DNA of 64,000 nt from Methylophilaceae bacterium (GCA_028244835.1 JAOKBJ010000001.1:62001-126000), one strand, 5' to 3'; shown: positions 18,306 to 29,311, counted from the stretch's first letter. The notes: a model not told the origin generated them from the letters alone. Numbers and translations are program-made.

Positions 18306-19103
18306 TTAAAGAAAATAATAAATAGTTAAACAACCCACTATGATTCTGTACCAACCAAACACAACAAAAGTGTTGTGAGCTACAAACCAAATAAAAATCT
18401 TAATGATAAAGTAAGAACTCAAGAATGCAGTTATAAAGCCCATTACAAATATTGGTATATCACTTTTGCTTAAGATATCTATATTTGAAGATAAATCAAA
18501 AATAGAAGCTGCAAAAATAATTGGAATGGCCAAGAAAAAGGAAAATTCTGTTGCAGTTTTTCTATCCAGGCCTGCTATCAGGCCACCCATAATTGTTGAA
18601 GCAGCTCGAGATATTCCTGGAATCAGAGAAAAGCATTGTGCTACTCCAATAACCAACGCTTGTTTATTGCTGATTTTATCAACATTAACTTTAGGTCTCC
18701 TTGTTAATTTTTTTTCGATAATAATCATAAAAATTCCACCAACAACCAATGCAACCCCAACGACAATCGGATTAAACAGATATAACTTAATCAGACCATG
18801 AAAAAAGAAACCTAATATTGCTGCTGGAATAAAAGCGATAATCAAATTTTTAGTAAAAACTTGAGCAACCTTATCTGTTTGAATGCCAATAAAAGTGTCT
18901 AAAATTTTCTTTCTGTACTCTACCACCACAGCAAAAATTGCACCAAGTTGAATAAATATCTCGAATACTTTACTAGAAGGCTCAGTGAACCCCAAAAGCT
19001 CAGCGCCAATTATTAAATGCCCTGTCGAACTAACAGGAAGGAATTCTGTTACGCCCTCAATAATCCCTAATAAAAATGCAACCCATAAAAGATAAAAGTC
19101 CAT
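18306..19103 (-). CDS. uppP: undecaprenyl-diphosphatase
   Basis: This 265-residue membrane enzyme (BacA family) recycles undecaprenyl diphosphate to the monophosphate lipid carrier for peptidoglycan and polysaccharide synthesis. The first catalytic motif is GIIEGVTEFLPVSSTGHLII near residues 14-33, and the second is the PGISRAAST motif near residue 165. About eight membrane helices are seen. It is 7 bases downstream of thiC on the same strand. Confidence 0.95.
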   Translation of the reverse strand: MDFYLLWVAFLLGIIEGVTEFLPVSSTGHLIIGAELLGFTEPSSKVFEIFIQLGAIFAVVVEYRKKILDTFIGIQTDKVAQVFTKNLIIAFIPAAILGFFFHGLIKLYLFNPIVVGVALVVGGIFMIIIEKKLTRRPKVNVDKISNKQALVIGVAQCFSLIPGISRAASTIMGGLIAGLDRKTATEFSFFLAIPIIFAASIFDLSSNIDILSKSDIPIFVMGFITAFLSSYFIIKIFIWFVAHNTFVVFGWYRIIVGCLTIYYFL

Positions 19104-19110
19104 TATTTAA

Positions 19111-21006
<1,896 letters not shown>

Positions 21007-21037
21007 TTAAAACTCCTTTTTAAACGTAAGGAGCATT

Positions 21038-21125
21038 TAAAATGCTTTCCCTACGGCGGCATTACCCACATCAGGTTCGAAGGGTATTTCTCACTATTTT
21101 TTAATTAAATAGACCCCTAGCAGTA
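21038..21125 (-). promoter_or_regulatory. TPP riboswitch (THI element) of thiC
   Basis: Read on the minus strand, this leader contains the conserved THI-box pieces in order: CTAGGGGTC, GTGAGAAATACCC, TTCGAACCTGAT, GGGTAATGCC and CGTAGGGAA. These make the P1, P2/P3 and P4/P5 arms of the thiamine-pyrophosphate aptamer. An ATTTTAAAT-centred stem with AGCATTT/AAATGCT follows at about 21029-21042. AAGGAG lies just beyond it, close to the thiC start, which suggests control at translation initiation. Confidence 0.95.
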
Positions 21126-21321
21126 GCTTTATAGACTATTCGAATATCAGTAAATGTGCAAGCTAATCTATTCAATATGATAAGTAGATAGATGGTAAAT
21201 AGTCGCAATTAGTTTACCTCTCTAATATATAATTAACTTGTGAAGACGAACCTTATTAACAATATTTACTCCTATAGCTTCAAAGTAGACTTTATTAAAT
21301 TAAATTTATGTTTTAAAACAA
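21126..21321. other. divergent intergenic region between thiC leader and tolC-like gene
   Basis: These 196 bases separate two outward-pointing genes and must hold the promoters for thiC (-) and the TolC-like gene (+). The stretch is AT-rich. I found no convincing spaced -35/-10 pair, no tRNA and no open frame with a ribosome site. The ATG of the TolC-like gene has no clear Shine-Dalgarno. Confidence 0.5.
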
Positions 21322-22719
21322 ATGGAAATTATTTTTAATCTTAAAATTTTATTACAGCGACTTTTATTAGCTATATTTTATTCTATTGGGCTATTCAGTC
21401 CTATTTTGCATGCACAGGAAACTATAGATTTAATATCACTATATCAAGAAGCTTTAAGAAATGACTCCTTACTCTCTTCTGCTCGCTTTCAAAACGAAGC
21501 AGCTCAAGAATTAGTTATACAAGGTAAATCTTTATTCCTGCCAAGCATCATTATGAATGCAAGTTTTGACAACCAAAATAAAGAAAGGAAGTTTTTAACT
21601 CCGTCTCTACCAAGCAATGATTTATTATCAGGAAAGAAAACAAACTATAAAACATATGATTACGGCGTTACAATCAAACAGCCTTTATTTGACTATTCTG
21701 CTTATGCTGAATATAAAAAAATATTAACCCAAACTAGTCTTTCTGATAAGCAGCTTATTAACACACAGCAAGATTTAATCTTTCGAATATCCAAATCCTA
21801 TTTTGAAACATTGTTAGCAAAAGACCAGGTGGACCTTTTTCAATACCAAAGAGCAGCTATTCAAGAGCAATTATCAAAAGCTGAGGCACAATTTGAGGTC
21901 GGACTGATTTCAGTTACAGATATAAATGAAGCAAAAACAAAAAAAGCGCTGATTGAAGCTCAACAGATAAGTGCCGTACAAAAATTCAAAATTAAGAAAA
22001 GAGAAATACAAATAATTACTGGCAAACTTCCTGGCAAACTTACTCCATTGAACCCAGTTATTACATTTACAGAAATTAATAATTTAGCAGATGAGTGGAT
22101 TTCAATGTCTCAGGAAAATAATATAAAACTTCAAATAAAAAAAGATGAAATCAAGATTGCAGAAAGCGAAATTGATTCTAGACGTTCTGGTCATTATCCA
22201 ACTATAAATGCCATTGCCTCTCGATCAAGAAATTGGGACAAAGGTGGCTATCCTTATGGTGCAACCAAGAATGAAGGTATGAGAAGCTATTCGGATAGCA
22301 TTGGTGTTGAAATTAGTATTCCAATTTTTTCAGGGGGAATGACAAGCTCAAGAATTAGGGAGGCCGTCTTACTTAAAAGTAAATTAGAGGAAGATATAAA
22401 ATATCTTAGAAAGGAAATTGAGCTTCAAGTAAGAGATTATTATTTAAGTCTACAAACTAATTTCTCTGAGATATCAGCCTATCAACAAGCCATGCAAGCA
22501 GCAACGCTTCAACTAGAATCAACCCAATTAGGATTTCAAGAAGGCTTAAGAAATAGTGTTGAAGTTTTAGATGCACAACAAATACTTTTTAATGCTAAAT
22601 TGAATGTATTAGAATCGCGCTATAATTATATAATGAATTTCATAAACTTAAAATTATCAGTCGGAATGTTATCCATTGCAGATCTAGATGAAATTAATCA
22701 ATATTTAATGGCGAACTAA
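21322..22719 (+). CDS. tolC: TolC family outer-membrane efflux protein
   Basis: This 465-residue protein has a signal peptide (about residues 1-30, ending near LHAQ), then the duplicated alpha-helical outer-membrane-factor repeats. The first repeat starts DLISLYQEALRNDSLLSSARFQNEAAQE. NSVEVLDAQQILFNAK near residue 415 is the second-repeat hallmark. It forms a trimeric outer-membrane channel for type I secretion or tripartite efflux. No inner-membrane partner is adjacent; a stand-alone tolC is common. The isochorismatase-like gene follows after 2 bases. Confidence 0.9.
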   Translation: MEIIFNLKILLQRLLLAIFYSIGLFSPILHAQETIDLISLYQEALRNDSLLSSARFQNEAAQELVIQGKSLFLPSIIMNASFDNQNKERKFLTPSLPSNDLLSGKKTNYKTYDYGVTIKQPLFDYSAYAEYKKILTQTSLSDKQLINTQQDLIFRISKSYFETLLAKDQVDLFQYQRAAIQEQLSKAEAQFEVGLISVTDINEAKTKKALIEAQQISAVQKFKIKKREIQIITGKLPGKLTPLNPVITFTEINNLADEWISMSQENNIKLQIKKDEIKIAESEIDSRRSGHYPTINAIASRSRNWDKGGYPYGATKNEGMRSYSDSIGVEISIPIFSGGMTSSRIREAVLLKSKLEEDIKYLRKEIELQVRDYYLSLQTNFSEISAYQQAMQAATLQLESTQLGFQEGLRNSVEVLDAQQILFNAKLNVLESRYNYIMNFINLKLSVGMLSIADLDEINQYLMAN

Positions 22720-22721
22720 TT

Positions 22722-23276
22722 ATGATTGCCCTTAAAGAAAAAAGTCAATTAGTAATAATTGATATGCAAGAAAAATTATCAACAGCTATGCCCAAAGAAG
22801 TAATAAATAAAATTATCAAGCGTTGTGAATTATTAATAACAGTAGCTAATGAGTTAAATATTTCACAAATTTGTACTGAACAATACCCAAAAGGTCTTGG
22901 GCATACTTTAAGCTCAATGATGCCTTTCTTATCTGAGGCAAAGTTTGTTGAAAAAAATGTTTTTGCATGTACAGACGAGCCAATTTTTTTAAGGTACTTA
23001 ATTAAAACACGCCCTCAAATATTTCTAATGGGGATGGAGGCTCATATTTGTGTTTTACAAACTGCACTTGGCCTAATCAAGTCAGGTAAAGAGGTATTTG
23101 TTATAGAAGATGCAATAGTTTCAAGAAATATTTCAAATAAACAAAATGCTTTAAACAGGCTAAGAGAGGCTGGGTGCCATATTACCAATACTGAGTCAGT
23201 TGTATTTGAATGGCTCAAAACTTCTGATAATGAAACTTTTAAAAAAGTTACGCCATTAATTAAAGATATTGATTAA
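22722..23276 (+). CDS. isochorismatase-like cysteine hydrolase
   Basis: This 184-residue protein has the isochorismatase-fold triad: Asp in LVIIDMQEKL near residue 14, a Lys in the FVEKNVFACTDE region, and Cys in MGMEAHICVLQTALGL near residue 111. It is closest in look to YcaC-type hydrolases. No substrate can be assigned. It is close-coupled to the tolC-like gene (2 bases), and its last 17 bases overlap the convergent waaA gene. Confidence 0.85.
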   Translation: MIALKEKSQLVIIDMQEKLSTAMPKEVINKIIKRCELLITVANELNISQICTEQYPKGLGHTLSSMMPFLSEAKFVEKNVFACTDEPIFLRYLIKTRPQIFLMGMEAHICVLQTALGLIKSGKEVFVIEDAIVSRNISNKQNALNRLREAGCHITNTESVVFEWLKTSDNETFKKVTPLIKDID

Positions 23277-24525
23277 CCAATCTGACAATCTTGTTAGTCC
23301 CTCCAGATGATTTCTTTATATATTGCCGAGCATTTCTAAGTATGTCCTGATTTACTTGGCCCTCATTTAGTAAATTTTTTATAATATTATCTAATTGAGC
23401 TATATTGTTAAATCTAAAAATTGCGTTATGCTTCTCGGCAAGACTAACCAAATCTTTAAAATTATAAACTGATGGGCCAACCGCAGTTTGAATATTTAAG
23501 CTCATAGGTTCGATCGGGTTTTGTCCGCCATAATCTAAAATACTGCCCCCAATAACTGCCAAACTTGCTATCCCATAAATTTCATATAGCTCACCCATTG
23601 TATCGCCCAGGATATATTTTGGGACTTCCTTTAACTTTCCTAATGTACTTTTTCTTATAATTTTTAAATTCTGTTCCTTGAAAATTTTCTCTACTTCAAT
23701 AAATCTTTCTGGATGCCTAGGAGCTAATACTAAAATAAGATCTTTGCGATTTAATTTTTTTACAAGCTCTAAGAGAAGTTTTTCTTCTCCAGGTCTGGTG
23801 CTTCCTGCTACTAAAACAAATTGATTAGTTATTTTTAGTTTCTTTTTAAATTGATTAATCTTCTGACGAGTGCCTTTAGGAGGCGTAGATTCAAATTTAA
23901 TATTACCCATTATTTTAATATTAGATTCAGTAAGGCTCCTGAAATTATCTAGATCCTCCTTAGATTGAACATAAATTGAATTCAACTGAGATAATCCAGC
24001 ATTACTAAACTCTCTAAAAGATAAATATTTACTTAAAGATTTTCTTGATAGTCGTGCGTTAATTAAATGTAATGGGATTTTTTGTAATTTGCATTGATTT
24101 ATTAAGTTAAACCATAATTCTGTCTCAAGTATTAACCCCATTTTAGGTTGAAAATAAAACAAAAATCTTTTAGTAGCTCTCTTTGTATCATAAGGTAAAT
24201 AAGTTCGATGAATTCTTGAGCTATTAGGCAATTTAGTATTTCTTCCTGTTAAAGTTCCGTGGCTAATAAGAAAATATGTCTTAGGGTGTCGTTTTAATAA
24301 GATCACAATAAGATTAAAGATAGCTTTAGTCTCGCCAACAGAAACGCAATGAAACCAAATTGTTTGTCTTGATTCCCATAAAGCTTTTTTATCTTGGGAA
24401 TAAAAAGCAAAACGCTCATTTAAATATTTTAATTGTGTAGGATTTATTAGGGCCCGATACAAAATCTTTGCTAGTGCAAAAGGCATTAAGCAAAGAATTA
24501 TAATCTCATAAATAAATAAGTGCAT
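23260..24525 (-). CDS. waaA: 3-deoxy-D-manno-octulosonic acid transferase
   Basis: This 421-residue inner-membrane GT30 glycosyltransferase adds Kdo to lipid IV-A in lipopolysaccharide synthesis. It has an N-terminal membrane anchor, then FHCVSVGET near residue 55, the acceptor Glu in LILETELWFNL, VAGSTRPGEE, and the nucleotide site GGSILDYGGQNPIEP. All fit WaaA/KdtA. It confirms a Gram-negative LPS-bearing cell. The 3' end overlaps the opposing hydrolase gene by 17 bases. Confidence 0.95.
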   Translation of the reverse strand: MHLFIYEIIILCLMPFALAKILYRALINPTQLKYLNERFAFYSQDKKALWESRQTIWFHCVSVGETKAIFNLIVILLKRHPKTYFLISHGTLTGRNTKLPNSSRIHRTYLPYDTKRATKRFLFYFQPKMGLILETELWFNLINQCKLQKIPLHLINARLSRKSLSKYLSFREFSNAGLSQLNSIYVQSKEDLDNFRSLTESNIKIMGNIKFESTPPKGTRQKINQFKKKLKITNQFVLVAGSTRPGEEKLLLELVKKLNRKDLILVLAPRHPERFIEVEKIFKEQNLKIIRKSTLGKLKEVPKYILGDTMGELYEIYGIASLAVIGGSILDYGGQNPIEPMSLNIQTAVGPSVYNFKDLVSLAEKHNAIFRFNNIAQLDNIIKNLLNEGQVNQDILRNARQYIKKSSGGTNKIVRLVNQYL

Positions 24526-24653
24526 ATTGTAATTTTCTCACAATGTGAAATTTATTTATATTTTTATTTTTTGCTAATCAATTGTTAAATAAGGCTTAAA
24601 TAATGCTTGTGCAAAATTACTATGAAAATTATGAACTTTTATCAAAATAACTC

Positions 24654-24681
24654 TTGACCAAACACAACCAGATGTTAAAAT
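24654..24681 (+). promoter_or_regulatory. candidate sigma-70 promoter of nrdJ
   Basis: TTGACC at 24654-24659 and TAAAAT at 24676-24681 are 16 bases apart. The -10 is extended by TG at 24673-24674. The placement gives a 5' leader of about 85 bases before the nrdJ ATG. The call is based on consensus likeness only. Confidence 0.5.
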
Positions 24682-24708
24682 TTTTTTCATTGGCACAACA
24701 TGTAGTGG
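24662..24708 (+). promoter_or_regulatory. candidate tandem NrdR boxes
   Basis: Two 16-base imperfect palindromes resemble the NrdR box (ACACwATATwTwGTGT): ACACAACCAGATGTTA at 24662-24677 (about 9 matches) and GCACAACATGTAGTGG at 24693-24708 (about 11 matches). Their starts are 31 bases apart, three helical turns, the phasing expected for cooperative NrdR binding. The first overlaps the promoter spacer. NrdR represses ribonucleotide reductase genes in many bacteria. The matches are imperfect, so the call is tentative. Confidence 0.5.
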
Positions 24709-24772
24709 TTTTATATATAAAGCCTTTTTTCAATGAAATAATGCAACAAAAATAAATAAACAGGGGAAATAA

Positions 24773-26935
24773 ATGCTCAATGCAGTTCCGTCAGAGTCCA
24801 CACAGGAAGATTCTGAAAGTAAAAAAATACCTTTTCAATCTGTTTCAGAAGATATTTGGGACAAAAAATATAGGTTAAAATCAAAAAAAGGTGATTTTAT
24901 TGATAAGGATATTAACGGAACTTATGCAAGAGTAGCTGAAGCCCTAGCTAATGTTGAAGAACCTAAAAATAGAAAATTATGGCACAAAGAATTTTTATGG
25001 GCCTTGCAAAATGGAGCAATTCCTGCCGGACGTATTACCTCAAATGCAGGTGCCCTAGACCACAAACCAGCAACAAGTACTATCAATTGTACTGTTTCAG
25101 GAGTAATTGAAGATAGCATGACTGACATACTTGATAAGGTCCATGAAGCCGGACTAACTTTAAAAGCCGGGTGTGGAATTGGTTATGAATACTCAACTCT
25201 AAGGCCAAAAGGGGCTTTCGTTGCAGGCGCAGGTGCATACACAAGTGGACCACTTTCATTTATGGATATATATGACCGTATGTGCTTTACAGTTTCTAGT
25301 GCTGGTGGTCGACGTGGGGCACAAATGGCAACATTTGATATTGCTCACCCTGATGTTACTGATTTCATAAAAGCAAAAAGAGAAGATGGCCGTCTGAGAC
25401 AATTTAATTTATCTTGCCTTATTACAAAGGACTTTATGGAAGCAGTTAAATTAGATTCAGATTGGAAACTTGCTTTTCCAGTTACAGAAAAAGAAGTAAA
25501 AGAAGACATGTTAGATTTAACAGATCCCAAAAAAATAGTTTGGAAAAATTGGCCTGTGAAAGGAAAATATTTAACTGAAACAGAAGGGGCTAACGCAGGA
25601 AAAGTTGCTTGCCGCGTTTATAAAATAATCAAAGCTAGGCGGGTTTGGGATATCATTATGTCATCTACCTATGACTATGCTGAACCAGGATTTATTCTTA
25701 TTGATCGTGTTAATGAAATGAATAATAACTGGTTTTGTGAGGACATTAGGACTACAAACCCGTGTGGTGAACAACCTTTACCTCCATATGGTGCATGTCT
25801 TCTAGGTTCAATTAATTTAACAAAATTTGTTAATCATCCTTTTACTGATAAAGCATCTTTTGACTGGGATAAATATAAAAAAGTAATAAGTACTTTTACC
25901 AGAATGCTTGATAATGTTGTTGAAATTAATGGCTTGCCTCTTGAAAAACAAAGAACAGAAATTGCCAGAAAGCGTCGTCATGGTATGGGTTATTTAGGTT
26001 TGGGATCCTCACTAAGTATGATGCAAATGGTCTATGGGGATGATGAATCAATTAAATTTACGGAAGAAGTAACGAAGGTTTTAGCTCAAATAGGCTGGGA
26101 AATTGGAATTGAATTAGCAAAAGAAAAAGGAGTAGCTCCAATAATGGATGAGGAGTTTAAAGTTAACGCCGAAATGCTAGCAAAACGCCCAGAAATGAAA
26201 AAAGATGGGCATAAAATTGGTGATAAAGTAAAAGGGAAGGTGCTTTTAGGAAGATATAGTCGCTATATGCAACAGTTTCCAAAAAAACTTCAAGATCAAA
26301 TTGCAGAATCTGGTATTCGCTTTACTCACCATAGCTCAATTGCTCCAACAGGGACTATCTCTTTATCATTAGCAAATAACGCAAGTAACGGTATCGAGCC
26401 TTCTTTCGCCCATCACTATAGCCGCAATGTCATTAGGGAAGGTAAAAAAAGTAAGGAGAAAGTAGATGTATTCTCTTTTGAGCTTTTAGCATACCGCCAT
26501 CTTATAAATCAAAAAGCTATGCCATTCTCAGAAAAAGAAGATGAAAAATTACCAAATTATTTTATTGATTCTTCTACAATTAAAGCAAAAGCTCATGTTG
26601 ATATACAAGCCGCTTCTCAAAAATGGATTGATAGCTCAATTTCTAAAACAATCAATGTCCCTACTGACTATGATTATGAAGATTTTAAGAATATATATTT
26701 ATATGCTTATGAAAAAGGTCTTAAAGGCTGCACAACATTTAGATTTAATCCTGAAGCTTTCCAAGGTGTTTTAGTAACTGACAAAGACTTAGAGGAAACA
26801 TCATACCAATTTACTTTAGATGATGGTGCAAAGGTTGAAGTGAAAGGAAATGAAGAAATTGAATACGATGGGGAAACTCATTCAGCAGCAAACTTGTATG
26901 ATGCTTTAAAAGAAGGTTACTACGGAAAATTCTAA
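24773..26935 (+). CDS. nrdJ: adenosylcobalamin-dependent ribonucleotide reductase, catalytic part
   Basis: This 720-residue class II reductase makes deoxyribonucleotides with a B12 radical. It has STINCTVSGVIEDSM, the KAGCGIGYEYSTLRP loop, SSAGGRRGAQMATF, and the finger-loop motif TTNPCGEQPLPPYGACLLGSI containing the catalytic NPCGE. ISLSLANNASNGIEPSF and INVPTDYDYEDFKNIYLYAYEKGLKG-like segments follow. The protein stops without the usual C-terminal Cys-rich tail, which is encoded by the next gene. This two-part layout is known as NrdJa/NrdJb in some proteobacteria. No class I nrdAB is in the window, and the enzyme works with or without oxygen. Confidence 0.94.
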   Translation: MLNAVPSESTQEDSESKKIPFQSVSEDIWDKKYRLKSKKGDFIDKDINGTYARVAEALANVEEPKNRKLWHKEFLWALQNGAIPAGRITSNAGALDHKPATSTINCTVSGVIEDSMTDILDKVHEAGLTLKAGCGIGYEYSTLRPKGAFVAGAGAYTSGPLSFMDIYDRMCFTVSSAGGRRGAQMATFDIAHPDVTDFIKAKREDGRLRQFNLSCLITKDFMEAVKLDSDWKLAFPVTEKEVKEDMLDLTDPKKIVWKNWPVKGKYLTETEGANAGKVACRVYKIIKARRVWDIIMSSTYDYAEPGFILIDRVNEMNNNWFCEDIRTTNPCGEQPLPPYGACLLGSINLTKFVNHPFTDKASFDWDKYKKVISTFTRMLDNVVEINGLPLEKQRTEIARKRRHGMGYLGLGSSLSMMQMVYGDDESIKFTEEVTKVLAQIGWEIGIELAKEKGVAPIMDEEFKVNAEMLAKRPEMKKDGHKIGDKVKGKVLLGRYSRYMQQFPKKLQDQIAESGIRFTHHSSIAPTGTISLSLANNASNGIEPSFAHHYSRNVIREGKKSKEKVDVFSFELLAYRHLINQKAMPFSEKEDEKLPNYFIDSSTIKAKAHVDIQAASQKWIDSSISKTINVPTDYDYEDFKNIYLYAYEKGLKGCTTFRFNPEAFQGVLVTDKDLEETSYQFTLDDGAKVEVKGNEEIEYDGETHSAANLYDALKEGYYGKF

Positions 26936-26945
26936 GGGTTAAAAA

Positions 26946-27623
26946 ATGGTAATAAAAATTGAAAAAAAGATTGTGGGGTATAGTGTTCTCGATAAAAACG
27001 CAGCGAAGGAGGAGAGGTCTAAGCCAGCTGAAATATTTCAACTAGGTGACCCGCTAAGCAGACCGGATCAAATTACAGGCTCAACCTATAAAGTAAAAAC
27101 GCCTGTAACAGAACATGCGCTTTATATAACTATCAATGATGTTTTAATGAACGAAGGAACAGAACAAGAACATCGGAGACCTTTTGAAATATTTGTTAAT
27201 TCTAAGAATATGGAACATTTTCAATGGATTGTTGCTTTAACCCGAGTTATGTCTGCAGTCTTCAGAAAAGGTGGGGATATAACTTTTCTTGTTGAAGAAT
27301 TAGGGAGCGTATTTGATCCAAATGGCGGCTACTATAAAAAAGGTGGCAGATATGTACCAAGTCTTGTAGCTGAGCTAGGACAAGTTGTTGAACAACATTT
27401 AATCAATATTGGTATGCTAAAACAACAAAAACCAGATGAACACCAACAAAATTTAATTGATGAAAAGAAAGCAAGCTTTATTAAAAATAACCCAGATGGT
27501 TTAGACTCAGATACTGGCTTTCCTAATGGCTCTCAATTATGCACTAAATGTAATATTAAGGCTTCTATCATGATGGACGGGTGTTTGACTTGCTTAAATT
27601 GTGGTGAAAGTAAATGTGGTTAG
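26946..27623 (+). CDS. NrdJb: TSCPD / C-terminal redox subunit of class II reductase
   Basis: This 225-residue protein lies 10 bases after nrdJ. Its middle carries a TSCPD-like domain that recalls the C-terminal part of one-piece NrdJ, including NSKNMEHFQWIVALTRVMSAVFRKGGD. It ends in a Cys-rich tail, CTKCNIKASIMMDGCLTC then CGESKCG, likely zinc-binding and able to re-reduce the active-site disulfide of the partner. The split is seen in known NrdJab systems such as that of Pseudomonas. That it works with the preceding subunit is inferred from context. Confidence 0.88.
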   Translation: MVIKIEKKIVGYSVLDKNAAKEERSKPAEIFQLGDPLSRPDQITGSTYKVKTPVTEHALYITINDVLMNEGTEQEHRRPFEIFVNSKNMEHFQWIVALTRVMSAVFRKGGDITFLVEELGSVFDPNGGYYKKGGRYVPSLVAELGQVVEQHLINIGMLKQQKPDEHQQNLIDEKKASFIKNNPDGLDSDTGFPNGSQLCTKCNIKASIMMDGCLTCLNCGESKCG

Positions 27624-27689
27624 TTTAATATGAACTAAGATTGTAATTTAGACTCTATTACGCACTTCTAATTTGAGCTAATAAGTCCT

Positions 27690-28673
27690 ATGAAAAACTT
27701 TTTATTTATTCTTTTATTTTTTTCTTTCTGTATATCCGCTACCCCTTCCCCAGAATTATTATTCAAAATAAATAGATCAGTTGTTAAAGTCAACGTTTCA
27801 AATAAAGAAGGGAATCATGGGGTTGGCTCTGGTGTTGTAGTTAAAAAAGATCATATTGTAACTAATTGCCATGTAATAGCTGACGCCCAAGGAATCAATG
27901 TTAACAAATATGGAAATAGTTATGTTCCAGATGCAATAATCGCAGATTGGAAAAATGATATTTGTATTTTAAAATTTAAATACCTAGGACTTGATCCAGT
28001 TAAACTTTCCTCAAATAAGTCTTTAGAATATGAAACAAAAGTTTTTGGTAAAAGTTATGGTGGCAATACAGTAAAACCACATACTTCATTTGGTCGCATA
28101 AAAGGCATATACCAACTAAATAATTTTAAAGTAATTCAATCTTCAGCTTGGTTTGCTATGGGAGCTAGTGGAGGTGGACTTTTTAATTACAAAGGTGAGC
28201 TATTAGCCATAACGACTTTTAAAACTGCTGGTAATACAGCTTTTTATTACAGTATGCCAGTTGAAATAATAAAAGAAATGTTGGCTAACGGAAAAGAAAC
28301 TTCTTTAACTATTCAGCCAGAACTTCCTTTCTGGGATGCCCCACCTAAAAATCAACCCTATTTTATGCAAGTTATAGGGCCTATGAAAAAAAATTCATGG
28401 GGGACACTTAAAAAAATTACGTTAGAATGGCTCCAAGAGAGTCCTAATGAAATCGAAGCACAATATCATCACGCATTCGCATTATATCAATTAGGGGAGT
28501 TTGTTCCTGCTAAGAATATTTTAAAAAAACTTATCAAAAATAATAATAATCATGCCTTAGCTTATTTATATTTATATAAAATCTCTAATAAAGAAAATCA
28601 GAAGGATGCTATGAATTACTATAAGTCTCGAGTATTAGAACTAGATAATTCATTAATCGGACAAAAAAATTGA
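27690..28673 (+). CDS. periplasmic trypsin-like serine protease with C-terminal TPR
   Basis: This 327-residue protein has a signal peptide (to about residue 18) and an S1C-like protease domain with His61 (TNCHVIA), Asp90 (KNDICIL) and Ser160 (MGASGGGLF). From about residue 225 the tail looks like tetratricopeptide repeats (EAQYHHAFALYQLGEF) instead of the PDZ domains of DegP. It may be a periplasmic processing or sensing protease. It overlaps the next lipoprotein gene by 4 bases, suggesting a functional pair. Protease class is clear; target unknown. Confidence 0.83.
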   Translation: MKNFLFILLFFSFCISATPSPELLFKINRSVVKVNVSNKEGNHGVGSGVVVKKDHIVTNCHVIADAQGINVNKYGNSYVPDAIIADWKNDICILKFKYLGLDPVKLSSNKSLEYETKVFGKSYGGNTVKPHTSFGRIKGIYQLNNFKVIQSSAWFAMGASGGGLFNYKGELLAITTFKTAGNTAFYYSMPVEIIKEMLANGKETSLTIQPELPFWDAPPKNQPYFMQVIGPMKKNSWGTLKKITLEWLQESPNEIEAQYHHAFALYQLGEFVPAKNILKKLIKNNNNHALAYLYLYKISNKENQKDAMNYYKSRVLELDNSLIGQKN

Positions 28674-29044
28674 AACATAAATTTTTCTTATTATTTCTAA
28701 TTGGAAGTATGTCCTGCGCATGCTCTTTAGATAATATACCTAAAATTGATGTACTGCCTAATATATTCTCAGAAGAAAGCGCAGAGAAAAATATACGCCC
28801 TGAAAATTCTATTGAATATAATTGTAAGAACAAAAAAATATTTTTTTTAACATACCTAAATGAAAAAAAATCTGTTTGGTTAGTTCTGCCAGGCAGAGAA
28901 TTTAAGCTTAACCGAATTGATGAATCTGAGAATGCTTATACTAATGATATTACTACTTTAGAAATTTCTGATGAGAAAACTCAAATTAAAAATGATAAAG
29001 AAGTTTTATACAGCGAATGTATAGAAAAAAAAGATGCTGTATAA
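28670..29044 (+). CDS. MliC-like small lipoprotein
   Basis: This 124-residue protein starts at a TTG overlapping the protease gene. Its lipoprotein signal (FLLFLIGSMSCAC) has the lipid Cys near residue 17-19. The mature part has YNCKNKKIFFLTYLNEKKSV, WLVLPGREFKLNRI and a closing YSECI, the strand and disulfide pattern of MliC/PliC C-type lysozyme inhibitors. The usual Ser-Gly-Ser-Gly-Ala loop that blocks lysozyme is not evident (DESENAYTND). The MliC call is therefore tentative; it could be a related periplasmic lipoprotein. Confidence 0.5.
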   Translation: MKHKFFLLFLIGSMSCACSLDNIPKIDVLPNIFSEESAEKNIRPENSIEYNCKNKKIFFLTYLNEKKSVWLVLPGREFKLNRIDESENAYTNDITTLEISDEKTQIKNDKEVLYSECIEKKDAV

Positions 29045-29110
29045 AGTTGATTCATTGATTAAGTTGGAGTAAATTTGTATTATTGCATTTACCAAACCAT
29101 TAGGAGTGGT

Positions 29111-29311
29111 ATGGACAACAAATACGGATTAGGAAGTTCAAAGGTAGCAGTTGAACTTCACAAGAAAAAAGAAGGCATGAAATGCCGAACTTGTGAAAGT
29201 ACCCAACTCCAATTTTGCCCAACTATGCAAGATCACCAATGTGAAAAATGTGGTGAATGGCAAAATGATGTTCCTAATAATTACTCTACTGGTAGAAGTA
29301 CGGATTACTAA
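29111..29311 (+). CDS. small zinc-ribbon protein
   Basis: This 66-residue protein begins MDNKYGLGSSKVAVELHKKK. It carries two Cys pairs, KCRTC and QCEKCGEW, spaced 21 residues apart, plus an extra Cys at QFCPT: a likely zinc ribbon. I chose the ATG at 29111 because AGGAG lies just before it; an in-frame upstream start at 29075 lacks a ribosome site. No family name is recognised. The gene is not obviously coupled to the preceding lipoprotein. A nucleic-acid or protein-binding role is possible. Confidence 0.7.
   Translation: MDNKYGLGSSKVAVELHKKKEGMKCRTCESTQLQFCPTMQDHQCEKCGEWQNDVPNNYSTGRSTDY

Larger units (their letters stand above)
24526..24772. other. intergenic region upstream of nrdJ
   Basis: This 247-base divergent gap lies between waaA (-) and the ribonucleotide reductase gene (+). 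It contains a plausible sigma-70 promoter and a pair of NrdR-like boxes, listed separately. The rest is AT-rich. A 15-codon frame at about 24603 has no ribosome site and is not called. The nrdJ start is preceded by CAGGGGAAATAA, a good ribosome site. Confidence 0.6.

Noticed and set aside
24603-24650. 15-codon frame (MLVQNYYENYELLSK) upstream of nrdJ
   Set aside because: It has no ribosome site and lies upstream of the likely nrdJ promoter.
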